Of a DNA stretch of 64,000 nt, positions 21,012-29,408 are shown piece after piece (position 1 is the stretch's first letter; every line of letters starts with the position of its first letter). Origin of the DNA: Serratia proteamaculans (GTDB lineage: Bacteria; Pseudomonadota; Gammaproteobacteria; Enterobacterales; Enterobacteriaceae). The stretch spans positions 1,612,001 through 1,676,000 of the forward strand of contig NZ_WBKI01000001.1 in the NCBI RefSeq assembly GCF_008830365.1. Reading direction: 5' to 3'. A program made the position numbers and the translations under genes. The notes beneath the pieces were generated by a model that made no database searches, was not told the DNA's origin, and saw only the letters and a list, made by a program, of their open reading frames with translations.

Positions 21012-22793
21012 ATGGTGACAAACCGTCAGCGTTATCGTGAAAAAGTCTCCCAGATGATTAGCTGGGGGCACTGGTTCGCCTTATTCAATATCCTGCTTGC
21101 CCTCGGGCTGGGCAGCCGCTACCTGTTTGTCACCGACTGGCCCTCTTCCTTGTTGGGTCGGGTTTATGCCCTGGTCAGCTTACTGGGGCATTTCAGCTTT
21201 ATTGTTTTCGCCGGCTACCTGCTTGTGATCTTCCCGCTCACCTTTGTGGTGATGTCGCAGCGGCTGCTGCGATTTATTTCTGCCGCGCTGGCCACTGCGG
21301 GACTGACACTGTTGCTGGTAGACAGCGAAGTGTTCACCCACTTCCACCTTCACCTTAATCCGGTGGTGTGGGAACTGGTGATCAACCCGGATCAAAGTGA
21401 ACTGGCGCGCGACTGGCAGCTGATGTTTATCTGCGTGCCGGTTATCTTCCTGGTGGAGATGCTGTTTGGCACCTGGAGCTGGCAAAAGCTGCGCAGTCTG
21501 AACCGTCAAAGGTTCGGTAAACCGCTGGCCGCGCTGTTTATCAGCGCCTTTTTCGCCTCGCACCTGATTTATATCTGGGCCGACGCCAATTTCTACCGCC
21601 CGATCACCATGCAACGGGCCAACCTGCCGCTGTCATACCCAATGACCGCGCGTAAATTCCTTGAGAAACATGGCCTGCTTGATTCGCAGGAATATGAACG
21701 CCGACTGGTGCAGCAAGGGAATCCGGAGGCCGTTGCGGTGGAATATCCGCTGAACGATCTGAGCTACAGCGACAAAGGTAGTGGCTATAACCTGCTGATG
21801 ATCGTGGTGGACGGCATACGTGAGCAGGATATGAAACAGGATATGCCTGTCCTGACCCGCTTTGCGCAGGAAAATGTCCGTTTCAGCGATCACTACAGTT
21901 CCGGCAATCATGCGGATACCGGCTTGTTTGGCCTGTTCTACGGCATTTCACCGACCTATCTGGACAGCATTCTCGCCGCGCGCAAACCTTCTGCTCTGGT
22001 TAGTGCACTCAGTGCCCAGGGCTATCAGTTTGGTTTGTTCTCGTCAGACGGTTTTAACGCCAGCCTTTATCGCCAGGCGCTGTTGACCGACTTCACGCTG
22101 CCGGCGCCAATACAGCAAAATGACCCGGCGACCACGCAACAGTGGCAACGTTGGCTGGTCGACCAAAACAGTAACCGCCCCTGGTTCTCTTATATTAATT
22201 TCCGTGGCGCTGAATCGGCTGCCAATGAGAAAACGCCGGCCCCGGCCGACTTTATTCAGCGCTACCGCGCAGGTGCGCAGGATGTGGATGCGCAAATTGC
22301 TCAGGTGCTTAGCACGCTGAAAGAGCGTGGTGTTCTGGATAAAACCGTGGTGGTGATTACCGCTGAACACGGTGTGGAATTTAATGACTCCGGCAAAGGC
22401 TACTGGGGCGCTGGCACCAGTTTCAACCAGCAACAGTTGCAGGTTCCGCTGGTTATCCATTGGCCGGGGACCCCGGCGCAGACCATCAATAAACTGACCG
22501 GTCATAACGACGTGATGCGCACGCTGATGCAGCGTTTGCTGCACGTGAAAACCAGCCCTAATGACTATTCACAGGGTGAAGACCTGTTTACCGCCCAGCG
22601 CAGAAACAATTGGGTCGCTACCGGTGATAACAGTCTGTTGGTGATCACCACGCCAACACAAACCCTGGTGCTGGACAGCAGCGGCAACTACCGCGCGTAT
22701 GATAAGAACGACAAAGAGATCAAAGACGAGAAGCCACAGCTCGCCCTGCTGCTGCAGGTGTTGACCGATGTGAAACGCTTTATCGCCAACTAA
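21012..22793 (+). CDS. yejM: YejM/PbgA (LapC), inner-membrane regulator of lipopolysaccharide synthesis
   Basis: A 593-residue inner-membrane protein with about five N-terminal membrane segments (roughly 18-190) and a large periplasmic sulfatase/alkaline-phosphatase-like domain. In E. coli it senses LPS and, through LapB, controls FtsH degradation of LpxC. The sulfatase fold is recognisable at LLMIVVDGIREQDM, YSSGNHADTGLFGLFYG and VVVITAEHGVEFND. It follows yejL by nine bases and tRNA-Pro comes next, the E. coli order. Confidence 0.94.
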   Translation: MVTNRQRYREKVSQMISWGHWFALFNILLALGLGSRYLFVTDWPSSLLGRVYALVSLLGHFSFIVFAGYLLVIFPLTFVVMSQRLLRFISAALATAGLTLLLVDSEVFTHFHLHLNPVVWELVINPDQSELARDWQLMFICVPVIFLVEMLFGTWSWQKLRSLNRQRFGKPLAALFISAFFASHLIYIWADANFYRPITMQRANLPLSYPMTARKFLEKHGLLDSQEYERRLVQQGNPEAVAVEYPLNDLSYSDKGSGYNLLMIVVDGIREQDMKQDMPVLTRFAQENVRFSDHYSSGNHADTGLFGLFYGISPTYLDSILAARKPSALVSALSAQGYQFGLFSSDGFNASLYRQALLTDFTLPAPIQQNDPATTQQWQRWLVDQNSNRPWFSYINFRGAESAANEKTPAPADFIQRYRAGAQDVDAQIAQVLSTLKERGVLDKTVVVITAEHGVEFNDSGKGYWGAGTSFNQQQLQVPLVIHWPGTPAQTINKLTGHNDVMRTLMQRLLHVKTSPNDYSQGEDLFTAQRRNNWVATGDNSLLVITTPTQTLVLDSSGNYRAYDKNDKEIKDEKPQLALLLQVLTDVKRFIAN

Positions 22794-22852
22794 TTGCTTA
22801 AAATACAATCAGTCAGTTGGCGTGCTCTTGATTTGAGATTGGGAAAGGGTAG

Positions 22853-22858
22853 TATAAT
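22853..22858 (+). promoter_or_regulatory. -10 element of tRNA-Pro
   Basis: A perfect TATAAT ends 12 bases before the mature tRNA 5' end. A possible -35, TTGATT, is at 22828-22833 but the 19-base spacing is long. Confidence 0.55.
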
Positions 22859-22870
22859 TTTCTATAGCAT

Positions 22871-22947
22871 CGGCATGTAGCGCAGCTTGGTAGCGCACCG
22901 TCATGGGGTGTCGGGGGTCGGAGGTTCAAATCCTCTCATGCCGACCA
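22871..22947 (+). tRNA. proL: tRNA-Pro (anticodon GGG)
   Basis: A 77-base tRNA with encoded CCA. It differs by only a few bases from E. coli proL. Acceptor CGGCATG pairs with CATGCCG, the T arm contains GGTTCAAATCC, and the anticodon loop ATGGGGT gives GGG. Location after yejM matches E. coli. Confidence 0.97.
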
Positions 22948-22960
22948 AAAAACACCCATA

Positions 22961-22988
22961 AAAACCAACCCATTGCGGTTGGTTTTTT
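22961..22988 (+). terminator. Terminator of tRNA-Pro
   Basis: AACCAACC and GGTTGGTT form an 8-bp stem with a 6-base loop. A run of T follows. Confidence 0.9.
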
Positions 22989-23269
22989 ATCTCTTAAACT
23001 CGGCATTCACCCGTGATCGAGTTTTTCCCCTGAGGGCAAACGTCGGAACTCTGCGGGATCACACCCAATATGGAGCCCAAAGAGCCCGAACACCCTGACA
23101 GGGTCAAAATAACCAAAAGAAATAACACCCTTCGCATCCAACGCTCCTTATCTTTTTGCTATCCGGTTATATCTCATTCATGGCTAACTGTCTTTCAACA
23201 AACTGTCAGTTTTCGTGAAAACCTCTGCTCCCCTGCACATTTAGACTTGCGAAAGGTTTGCAGGATCAG

Positions 23270-23280
23270 CTCATGCCGAC
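23270..23280 (+). repeat. Partial copy of the tRNA-Pro 3' end
   Basis: CTCATGCCGAC repeats bases 22935-22945 of the tRNA gene, 335 bases downstream in the same orientation. It may be a remnant attachment site. At 11 bases, chance is also possible. Confidence 0.35.
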
Positions 23281-23454
23281 AACATTAGAAAAACGCGCTT
23301 TCCGTAAGGCCTTTCAAATCTGCTGGTCGATCAAACCCACATTCAGATTTACCCCAGTAACTATTCTAAATTGGTCTGCTATACTAGAAAGCTAACAAAA
23401 ATTCACCTAATTACGGGTATCTGTTAATGAAATACTGTTCAGAAGGGCTTGCCA

Positions 23455-24618
23455 ATGCAGCCTGTTAAGAAGTGGTCACAGGAGTTAGAGGGATTACGTG
23501 GTCTGGCTTCTCTTTGGGTTGTTTTGGGTCACATTTGTATTTTAACCAGTTTTCATTTCCCCATCCTTTCCGATCCGGCAATCGGTGTCGATTTGTTCAT
23601 TTTGCTCTCTGGTTACCTGATGGCAAAAAACTATGTAGAACGAAAAGAGAAGGAACCCTGGACTGACAGCGCAACCTTCAAGAAATTTTGGCTACGTCGT
23701 TTCTTCCGAATTGCACCGCTTTACTACATACTCTTGATCTTGGCCATTGGCTTTGGCAGCTACTTCGGTGAGGCACGTAACGTCATTGGTCATTTTTACA
23801 GCGAAACTCAAACCAATAGTTCGCGCTACAGTGACTCTTCATTCTTAAATGTATTTACTCACGTAACCTTTATTTTTGGTTTCCTGCCGAGCTTCTCATT
23901 TAATACCGTTTTGCCTGACTGGAGTATCGGCCTGGAAATGCAGTTTTATTTCCTGTTTCCCTTCATTATGCTGGCAGTGATGAAACTGGGCTTCGCCCGT
24001 GCCTGTTTCGCAGTCATTCTATTGTGCGCAGCAGCCAAATATCTACTCCCGAATTACTTCGCTGCTTTTCCAATGCCCTCAATGATCCTGATAAAACTGC
24101 ACTTGTTTATCGCAGGCATGTTTATTGCTGAAGCCATACGCAGTAGGAGTATGTGGCATGCTCTTTTTGCCGTAATTTCAGCGATCGGTAGCATCTACAT
24201 TTATATGCCAAATGATGTAAGGGTATCCCATTTACTGGCCCAGATTGGCATGATTTTCATGATGACGCTCATCCTTTGGCCGCGCAATGAGGGAAGCGCC
24301 TGGGGAAACATACTACGTCTACCACGTTGGATGCTAACGAACAAATTCAGCGTATATATGGGAGACGTCTCCTACTCGGTATATTTATTGCACTTGTTAA
24401 TCGTAATCCCTATCGTTGCGCTCCTTCTGTCAAATACCCAATTTGCAGACCTGCCCGCGGCAATACGATTCATCGCCGCCTCCGCCATCATTCTCCCTAT
24501 CACTTATGGGATCGCGGCGCTGCTGTTTAAATTTATCGAAAAACCGGGTATTCAGTTAGGTAAACTGATGATCAGTCGTAGTGAGGCAAAGAAAACCAGC
24601 CCTGCCGTTATGGACTAA
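23455..24618 (+). CDS. Membrane acyltransferase (acyltransferase 3 family, OafA/YrhL type)
   Basis: A 387-residue integral membrane protein with about ten hydrophobic segments. The family signature is present at the N-terminus: ELEGLRGLASLWVVLGH (conserved Arg and His) and DLFILLSGYLMA. Family members O-acylate lipopolysaccharide, exopolysaccharide or other glycans at the inner membrane; the substrate here cannot be told. The ATG at 23455 has AGAAGGG seven bases upstream; a TTG two codons earlier is possible. It sits alone beside tRNA-Pro in a place variable among enterics and has more A/T-ending codons than its neighbours, suggesting transfer. Confidence 0.88.
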   Translation: MQPVKKWSQELEGLRGLASLWVVLGHICILTSFHFPILSDPAIGVDLFILLSGYLMAKNYVERKEKEPWTDSATFKKFWLRRFFRIAPLYYILLILAIGFGSYFGEARNVIGHFYSETQTNSSRYSDSSFLNVFTHVTFIFGFLPSFSFNTVLPDWSIGLEMQFYFLFPFIMLAVMKLGFARACFAVILLCAAAKYLLPNYFAAFPMPSMILIKLHLFIAGMFIAEAIRSRSMWHALFAVISAIGSIYIYMPNDVRVSHLLAQIGMIFMMTLILWPRNEGSAWGNILRLPRWMLTNKFSVYMGDVSYSVYLLHLLIVIPIVALLLSNTQFADLPAAIRFIAASAIILPITYGIAALLFKFIEKPGIQLGKLMISRSEAKKTSPAVMD

Positions 24619-24647
24619 CCTGGAAATATAACTCTGTATCTCTTATC

Positions 24648-24673
24648 AACCCGGCATTCTTTGCCGGGTTTTT
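24648..24673 (+). terminator. Terminator after the acyltransferase gene
   Basis: AACCCGGCA and TGCCGGGTT pair with a 5-base loop, followed by TTT. Confidence 0.85.
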
Positions 24674-24723
24674 AATGACATCAAACTCGGGCCTATCCGT
24701 TGGGCAACAACGGCGTTTGGCGC

Positions 24724-24930
24724 TTATCGCTCCAGCCATTCGACGGCCAATATTCGTGCCTCATCCAGACTGACATCCCTGCCATCCCTGGTGATCGCCA
24801 TTTTTAACACATCAATGATATCGGCCTTTTCCGTGGCGCGCTCTTCATTAATTAACACTAGAACCGCATCGCCTATCACCGTACATATGCCGATATACAA
24901 GGCTTTTGAATCTTCGAAGCCGCTGCCCAT
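24724..24930 (-). CDS. Small FumD/DUF2767-like protein
   Basis: A 68-residue protein from the ATG at 24930, which has GGAGG five bases upstream. The pattern ALYIGICTVIGDAVLVL followed by IIDVLKMAI resembles E. coli FumD (YdhZ, DUF2767), a 69-residue protein of unknown function. The frame can be read further upstream to 25077, but that part is the tRNA operon terminator and is not coding. Family membership is by eye and moderate. Confidence 0.6.
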   Translation of the reverse strand: MGSGFEDSKALYIGICTVIGDAVLVLINEERATEKADIIDVLKMAITRDGRDVSLDEARILAVEWLER

Positions 24931-25013
24931 AACTACCTCCGGTTGCAATTTATGCAGATTAACATCTTGCGCCTGACAATGCCCTTTTAAGACCCGGTCG
25001 GCGCGGGCGGAAA

Positions 25014-25050
25014 ACGAAAAACCCCAGCAATCATTACGATTACTGGGGTT
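25014..25050 (-). terminator. Terminator of the tRNA-Ser/tRNA-Thr unit
   Basis: Read on the minus strand, AACCCCAG and CTGGGGTT form the outer stem with an inner AATC/GATT extension, followed by TTTTTCGTTTT. It lies 34 bases past the tRNA-Thr 3' end. Confidence 0.88.
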
Positions 25051-25083
25051 CGTAGACGGGGTTAAACGTCTGTACAACTTATA

Positions 25084-25159
<76 letters not shown>

Positions 25160-25165
25160 TAAATT

Positions 25166-25253
25166 TGGCGGAAGGACAGAGATTCGAACTCTGGGAGCTG
25201 TTACACTCGACGGTTTTCAAGACCGTTGCCTTAAACCACTCGGCCATCCTTCC
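25166..25253 (-). tRNA. tRNA-Ser (anticodon TGA)
   Basis: An 88-base class II tRNA with encoded CCA and the long variable arm typical of Ser. Acceptor GGAAGGA pairs with TCCTTCC, and the loop CTTGAAA gives anticodon TGA. It resembles E. coli serT. Confidence 0.96.
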
Positions 25254-25363
25254 AATGGGCGCAGATATTAGCGCTACCGTTATGAAATGTCTATCGTTTC
25301 ATGATAAAAAATGCAGGAAAAAGTGCGTTTGGTTAAACTTCATGCCACTAACGGTTAAAAAAT

Positions 25364-25385
25364 GAAAAACCCCGCTAAAGCGGGG
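25364..25385 (-). terminator. Terminator of osmE
   Basis: On the minus strand CCCCGC and GCGGGG pair around TTTA and are followed by TTTTTC. It lies 23 bases past the osmE stop. Confidence 0.88.
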
Positions 25386-25408
25386 CTGGATTGAACAGTA
25401 ATACGGGG

Positions 25409-25738
25409 TTATTTAGGTTGTGAGTCGTAGTCTGAACAAGTCTGATAACCTTTGTTCATCACATGACCAGTGTCGCTATAGCTGACAAAATAAGTTTGTA
25501 CTTTCCCGTCACGTGGCGCCACCGCATAGGTGTCGCAGGTACCCTGCGCATGAACCAGGGTAGCTGTAGTAGACGGTGGTCCGGCAATCGCCCGTACCTG
25601 CTGTTTGGTCATTCCCACTTTTACGTCACTGACCACGGGTTCCGCTACGTAACTGGCGGCCCTGTCATAAGCCGTACAACCGGCGAGAAGGGTGAAAGTC
25701 GCTGCAGTACAAATGGCTAAAACCAGTTTATTCGTCAT
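25409..25738 (-). CDS. osmE: OsmE, osmotically inducible lipoprotein
   Basis: A 109-residue lipoprotein similar to E. coli OsmE (112 residues). The signal ends in LLAGC with lipid Cys at residue 21, followed by TAYDRAASYVAEPVVSDVKVGM, the SmpA/OmlA-like fold. Cys residues in GTCDTY and YQTCSDY are conserved with E. coli. The ATG at 25738 fits the signal peptide and has AGAGGAC upstream; a 31-codon upstream extension is not needed. Its role is unknown; osmotic and stationary-phase induction is known for the E. coli gene. Confidence 0.9.
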   Translation of the reverse strand: MTNKLVLAICTAATFTLLAGCTAYDRAASYVAEPVVSDVKVGMTKQQVRAIAGPPSTTATLVHAQGTCDTYAVAPRDGKVQTYFVSYSDTGHVMNKGYQTCSDYDSQPK

Positions 25739-25862
25739 GGTTTGTCCTCTTAGAGTACGTTTATTGTCCTCTAAGTCTAGAAGAGAGAAGGCTTTTCTAC
25801 AAATTTCACTTTGTCGATAGGTGCGGTTCATGCGGAACGGTGTCTTTTATCAATAACACCAA

Positions 25863-26330
25863 TCAGAAGCCAAATTCGCTCAGTGCCGCAATCTCATCCG
25901 GACGACGGCCAAGCGGCCAATGGAACCGACGATCCTGTTCGCGGATTGGCATATCGTTGATGCAGGCGTGTCGGTTAATCATCTGACCGTCCGGATTAAA
26001 CTCCCAATTCTCGTTGCCAAAACTACGGTACCAGTTGCCGGAGTCATCACGCCATTCGTAGGCAAAACGCACCGCGATACGCGCCCCATCAAACGCCCAG
26101 AGCTCCTTAATCAGCCGATACTCCAGCTCTTTTGCCCATTTACGTTGTAAGAACGCGCAGACGGCCTCACGGCCATCAACAAACTCCGCCCGGTTACGCC
26201 AATGGGTATCCACAGAATAGACCTGTGAGACTCGTTCAGGATCGCGGCTGTTCCAGGCATCTTCCGCCAGACGGACTTTCTCGATGGCCGATTCACGGGT
26301 AAACGGCGGTAGCGGGGGTTTAATGCTCAT
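25863..26330 (-). CDS. NTF2-like fold protein (DUF1348/SnoaL-type)
   Basis: A 155-residue protein of the nuclear transport factor 2-like superfamily, DUF1348 type, with the characteristic [15 protein letters not shown] start, [26 protein letters not shown] and NENWEF segments. Members have a small hydrophobic pocket and no agreed function. The start is supported by GAGGTGAGCT before ATG. It is divergent from a TetR regulator across a 114-base gap with two identical-type palindromes, so it is very likely controlled by that regulator. Confidence 0.8.
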   Translation of the reverse strand: MSIKPPLPPFTRESAIEKVRLAEDAWNSRDPERVSQVYSVDTHWRNRAEFVDGREAVCAFLQRKWAKELEYRLIKELWAFDGARIAVRFAYEWRDDSGNWYRSFGNENWEFNPDGQMINRHACINDMPIREQDRRFHWPLGRRPDEIAALSEFGF

Positions 26331-26356
26331 AGCTCACCTCTGTGGGTTACAAGAAA

Positions 26357-26374
26357 GTAGACAGAATTGTCTAC
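26357..26374. promoter_or_regulatory. Palindromic operator 1 (TetR-type)
   Basis: GTAGACAGAATTGTCTAC has seven-base arms GTAGACA/TGTCTAC around GAAT. It lies 26 bases upstream of the NTF2-like gene. Confidence 0.8.
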
Positions 26375-26392
26375 ACGATTAAGCTAGCGCAT

Positions 26393-26410
26393 GTAGACAG
26401 AGTTGTCTAC
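26393..26410. promoter_or_regulatory. Palindromic operator 2 (TetR-type)
   Basis: GTAGACAGAGTTGTCTAC is the second copy, differing from the first at one central base and placed 36 bases away start to start. It ends 34 bases before the TetR start codon. Confidence 0.8.
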
Positions 26411-26444
26411 AATCATTCAAGCCAATATTTCAGGAGATATTTCG

Positions 26445-27023
26445 ATGTCTGCTACTCCCAGCGCTCTGCCGCCGCGTCAGCGTATCCTGCTGACTGCCCA
26501 CGATTTGTTTTACCGCGATGGGGTACGCGCGACCGGCATCGATCGCATCATCAGCGAGTCAGGCGTGGCCAAGGTAACGTTTTATCGTCACTTCCCCAGT
26601 AAAAATGAACTGATTGAAGCGTTTCTGACCTACCGTCACGATCAGTGGCTGAGCTGGTTCAGTCTGTCGCTGGAGCAACATGTCGCGCGGTCAGGAGATG
26701 TGATGCTCGCGTTGGTGCCTTGTCTCGAAGAGTGGTTCAGCGATCCGCACTACCGTGGTTGCGCGTTTATCAATACAGCGGTGGAACTGGCGGACATGCT
26801 ACCGGAAAGCCTAATCATAGCCCGCCGACATAAGGCGCAGATGGCAGAAGTGCTTGCCCGCTACCTGCCCGCCGGCCCTGAACAGGAACAACAGGCAGAG
26901 ATGCTGGCGATGTTGATCGACGGAGCGATCGTCAAGGTGCAAATTGAGCAGCAGGCACAGAACGCACTACTGCTCCTGAGCGAAATGCTGAAAGCCTTGG
27001 CCACCGCCTGGAACCATCAGTAA
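26445..27023 (+). CDS. TetR/AcrR family transcriptional regulator
   Basis: A 192-residue repressor-type protein. The N-terminal helix-turn-helix is clear: RILLTAHDLFYRDGVRATG, then IISESGVAKVTFYRHFPSKNEL (about residues 13-56). The C-terminal ligand domain includes GCAFINTAVEL, common in one TetR subgroup. Start at 26445 has AGGAG eight bases upstream. The two 18-bp palindromes in the divergent promoter are its likely operators, giving autoregulation and control of the NTF2-like gene. The ligand is unknown. Confidence 0.9.
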   Translation: MSATPSALPPRQRILLTAHDLFYRDGVRATGIDRIISESGVAKVTFYRHFPSKNELIEAFLTYRHDQWLSWFSLSLEQHVARSGDVMLALVPCLEEWFSDPHYRGCAFINTAVELADMLPESLIIARRHKAQMAEVLARYLPAGPEQEQQAEMLAMLIDGAIVKVQIEQQAQNALLLLSEMLKALATAWNHQ

Positions 27024-27433
27024 TTAGCCCAGATCCCCGGAGTGACCAGCTCCAGCAGATGATCATCGGGATCGCGGAAATAAATACTCTCTCCACCCTG
27101 TTCCCAGCTCATGCGTCCTTCTATCGCTACGCCATGTGCCGTCAGGTGTTGTTCCCATTGCGGTAATTGTTCTTTCGCTACTGCCAGGCCAATATGCAGT
27201 GGCCCGCTGCCGTCATGTGGAGGGATGTACCCTTCCGGATAATGTGTACCTTTCACCGAGTCGCCTTCAATGAACAACAGCAGCACGCTTTGTTGGCCCA
27301 CGGCATAGGCGCGAAAACGCTCGTTGGCCACCATCGCTGAAAGCTTTAATACCTGCTGATAGAAAACCGCGGCACGCTCGATATCTTTGACGTACAGCAC
27401 CGTTTCAACCACTCGATCTATCTTGAGTTCCAT
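27017..27433 (-). CDS. VOC superfamily (glyoxalase/bleomycin resistance-like) protein
   Basis: A 138-residue protein with paired beta-alpha-beta-beta-beta modules typical of vicinal oxygen chelate proteins. VVETVLYVKDIERAAVFYQQVL opens the first module and HIGLAVAKEQ the second; the end YFRDPDDHLLELVTPG contains the usual metal-ligand Glu (LLEL). The specific substrate is not evident. Its stop overlaps the end of the convergent TetR gene by seven bases. Confidence 0.85.
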   Translation of the reverse strand: MELKIDRVVETVLYVKDIERAAVFYQQVLKLSAMVANERFRAYAVGQQSVLLLFIEGDSVKGTHYPEGYIPPHDGSGPLHIGLAVAKEQLPQWEQHLTAHGVAIEGRMSWEQGGESIYFRDPDDHLLELVTPGIWANY

Positions 27434-27536
27434 ATTAGCCCCCTGACTTATCTATATGGCAGAAGTTTAGGTAAACCCCAGCACATCGAAATGACAATCC
27501 GTGCCGCTAAAATTCCAATTTGTGCCAAACCGCAGG

Positions 27537-27564
27537 CAAAAAAAACGCGGCCCGAAGGCCGCGT
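27537..27564 (-). terminator. Terminator of ompC
   Basis: On the minus strand ACGCGGCC and GGCCGCGT pair around a TTCG tetraloop, followed by eight T. It lies just after the ompC stop. Confidence 0.95.
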
Positions 27565-27585
27565 GATCATATTCACACTCTGTGC

Positions 27586-28698
27586 TTAGAACTGGTAAAC
27601 CAGGCCCACGGCAACCACGTCGTCGGTGTTGATACCGGCAGATTTGGTGAAGTCGTTTTCATCCATCAGGTTGATTTTGTAATCAACGTAGGTAGACATA
27701 TTTTTGTTGAAGTAGTAAGTCGCGCCCACATCAACATACTTCATCAGATCCTGATCGCCGTAACCGCGATCGATGTCTTTGCCTTTAGACTGCAGGTAAG
27801 CCACAGATGGGCGCAGACCGAAGTCGAACTGGTACTGAGCAACAATTTCAACGTTCTGCGCTTTATTAGCGTAACCGTAAGTGCTGCTGTTGCTGCTACC
27901 GAAGCGGGTTGCATTGTAAGACTGGGTATACATCGCTGCCAGGTAGACGTTGTTGGCATCATATTTCAGACCGCCGCTGTAGGCCTCAGCCTTGTCACCA
28001 CGGCCCAGAATGCCAGGGTTGTTATTGCCATTTTGATCGTTGGTGCGGTCGGAAGAGAAGTACGCCGCTGCAGCACTGATGCCGTAGCCCAGATCGTAAG
28101 ACGCGGACATACCATAGCCGTCACCGTTCTGTGCCAACACGTCACGACCATTGTTGGATTCGGTAGCGCTGTCGTTTTTACCCTGGTATTGCAGAGCAAA
28201 GTTCAAACCGTCAACCAGACCAAAGAAGTCTGAGTTACGGTAAGTCAGCACGCCATTGGTACGCTGGAACATGAAGTTGTCCGCACCGTAGGTATCGCCA
28301 CCGAACTCTGGCAGTACGTCGGTCCATGCGCCGATGTCGTACAGCACGCCGTAGTTACGGCCGTAATCCAATGAGCCGTAATCGCCGAATTTCAGACCGG
28401 CAAAGCCAACACGGGTGAAGTTATTGTTGTCTTCACTTTCTGCGCGGTTGAGGTTTGCCTGATATTCCCACTCACCATAACCGGTCAGTTGGTCGCTGAT
28501 TTGTGTTTCGCCACGCAGGCCAAAACGCATATAAGACTGGTCGCCATCGGATCCTTTATCGTCGGAGAAATAGTGAAGACCATCGATTTTACCGAACAAA
28601 TCCAGTTTATTACCGTCTTTGTTGTAGATTTCCGCCGCGCCTGCAGTACCTGCAACCAGCAGAGCGGGTACTATCAGTGAAAGTACTCGAAGTTTCAT
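27586..28698 (-). CDS. ompC: Outer-membrane general porin OmpC
   Basis: A trimeric 16-strand beta-barrel porin of 370 residues. A 21-residue signal peptide ends AGA; the mature protein begins [26 protein letters not shown] and ends with Phe (GLVYQF), as BAM substrates do. The loop 3 motif [14 protein letters not shown] is present. I call it ompC rather than another porin because micF lies divergently upstream and rcsDB follow, as at the E. coli ompC locus. Expression is expected to depend on EnvZ/OmpR. Confidence 0.93.
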   Translation of the reverse strand: MKLRVLSLIVPALLVAGTAGAAEIYNKDGNKLDLFGKIDGLHYFSDDKGSDGDQSYMRFGLRGETQISDQLTGYGEWEYQANLNRAESEDNNNFTRVGFAGLKFGDYGSLDYGRNYGVLYDIGAWTDVLPEFGGDTYGADNFMFQRTNGVLTYRNSDFFGLVDGLNFALQYQGKNDSATESNNGRDVLAQNGDGYGMSASYDLGYGISAAAAYFSSDRTNDQNGNNNPGILGRGDKAEAYSGGLKYDANNVYLAAMYTQSYNATRFGSSNSSTYGYANKAQNVEIVAQYQFDFGLRPSVAYLQSKGKDIDRGYGDQDLMKYVDVGATYYFNKNMSTYVDYKINLMDENDFTKSAGINTDDVVAVGLVYQF

Positions 28699-29059
28699 CG
28701 TTATTATCCTCGTTAATTATGTCGAACTATGGCCACTGCCCTTTTGAGCATTATTAGCACGACTGTGCATTACCATTCTGGTAACAAGGGTTATATTAAT
28801 CCAGAAAGAAAATGATACCAAGTATCCGATAGTGTTTCATTGTGATTAACAAGGGTTTCCAAATGTAAATATGCGCGAACTTCCACAAAACATTACAGAC
28901 AAACAAAATAAGGCACACAATGCCAAAAAATACATTTATAGATATAAAATCAGTTAGTTATACAAAACCTTAAGAAAAAACAGACTGATATACAAAACTC
29001 ACCACTGATAAGCACATTGTGCCAAAAACATCTCATATCTCTGCCGTTATAATAATCCC
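28699..29059. other. ompC-micF divergent control region
   Basis: A very AT-rich 361-base region between ompC and micF. In E. coli this holds OmpR sites that activate both genes; I see several AC-rich/T-rich boxes that could be OmpR sites but cannot place them confidently. A -10 for micF (TATAAT) is at 29048-29053. Confidence 0.6.
29048..29053 (+). promoter_or_regulatory. -10 element of micF
   Basis: TATAAT lies seven bases before the predicted micF start at G29060. The -35 region is poor, as expected of a regulator-activated promoter. Confidence 0.75.
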
Positions 29060-29142
29060 GCTATCATCATTATTTTCATTATTACCTTCATTATCTGTAA
29101 GATAATTTTTGTACATTTCGACCGGCTTCTGGCCGGTTTTTT
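29060..29142 (+). ncRNA. micF: MicF antisense regulatory RNA
   Basis: An 83-base RNA that base-pairs with the 5' end of ompF mRNA in relatives and blocks its translation with Hfq. It begins GCTATCATCATTA, the conserved MicF 5' end, and closes with a terminator (ACCGGC, TTCTG loop, GCCGGT, then T run). It is divergent from ompC, the diagnostic place. The middle part differs from E. coli while the 5' pairing region is kept. No ompF gene is in this window. Confidence 0.9.
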
Positions 29143-29408
29143 ATTGTTTTACATTTTCTTCACATTTCATCTTTATTCGCACTTTTTGCCAAAAAATAAT
29201 CACCTATAGATATTATCCCCCTAATTAACTTCCGCACTAATCGCTAATTTATTAGCCTGATTTAGGCTACGAATTAATCGTATCAATTAGGAGAGCATTT
29301 TATTGCTAAAACACCTTCAGCTTGGGCCGACATTCGGTTTGGGGAAGCAACATTGGCTCATCCTGCCTATTTTGATAGCCTATACAAAATATCCCGAAGA
29401 GATGACCC

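Larger units (their letters stand above)
22948..23454. other. Region between tRNA-Pro and the acyltransferase gene
   Basis: A 507-base stretch with no credible gene. It holds the tRNA terminator, a short inverted repeat ACCCTGACAGGGT near 23091-23105, and a second copy of an 11-base tail of the tRNA gene at 23270-23280. Composition becomes more AT-rich towards the acyltransferase, which suggests acquired DNA. Confidence 0.5.

Noticed and set aside
23070..23288. A 72-codon frame after tRNA-Pro
   Set aside because: No ribosome site; sequence shows no protein-like pattern and includes the repeated tRNA tail.
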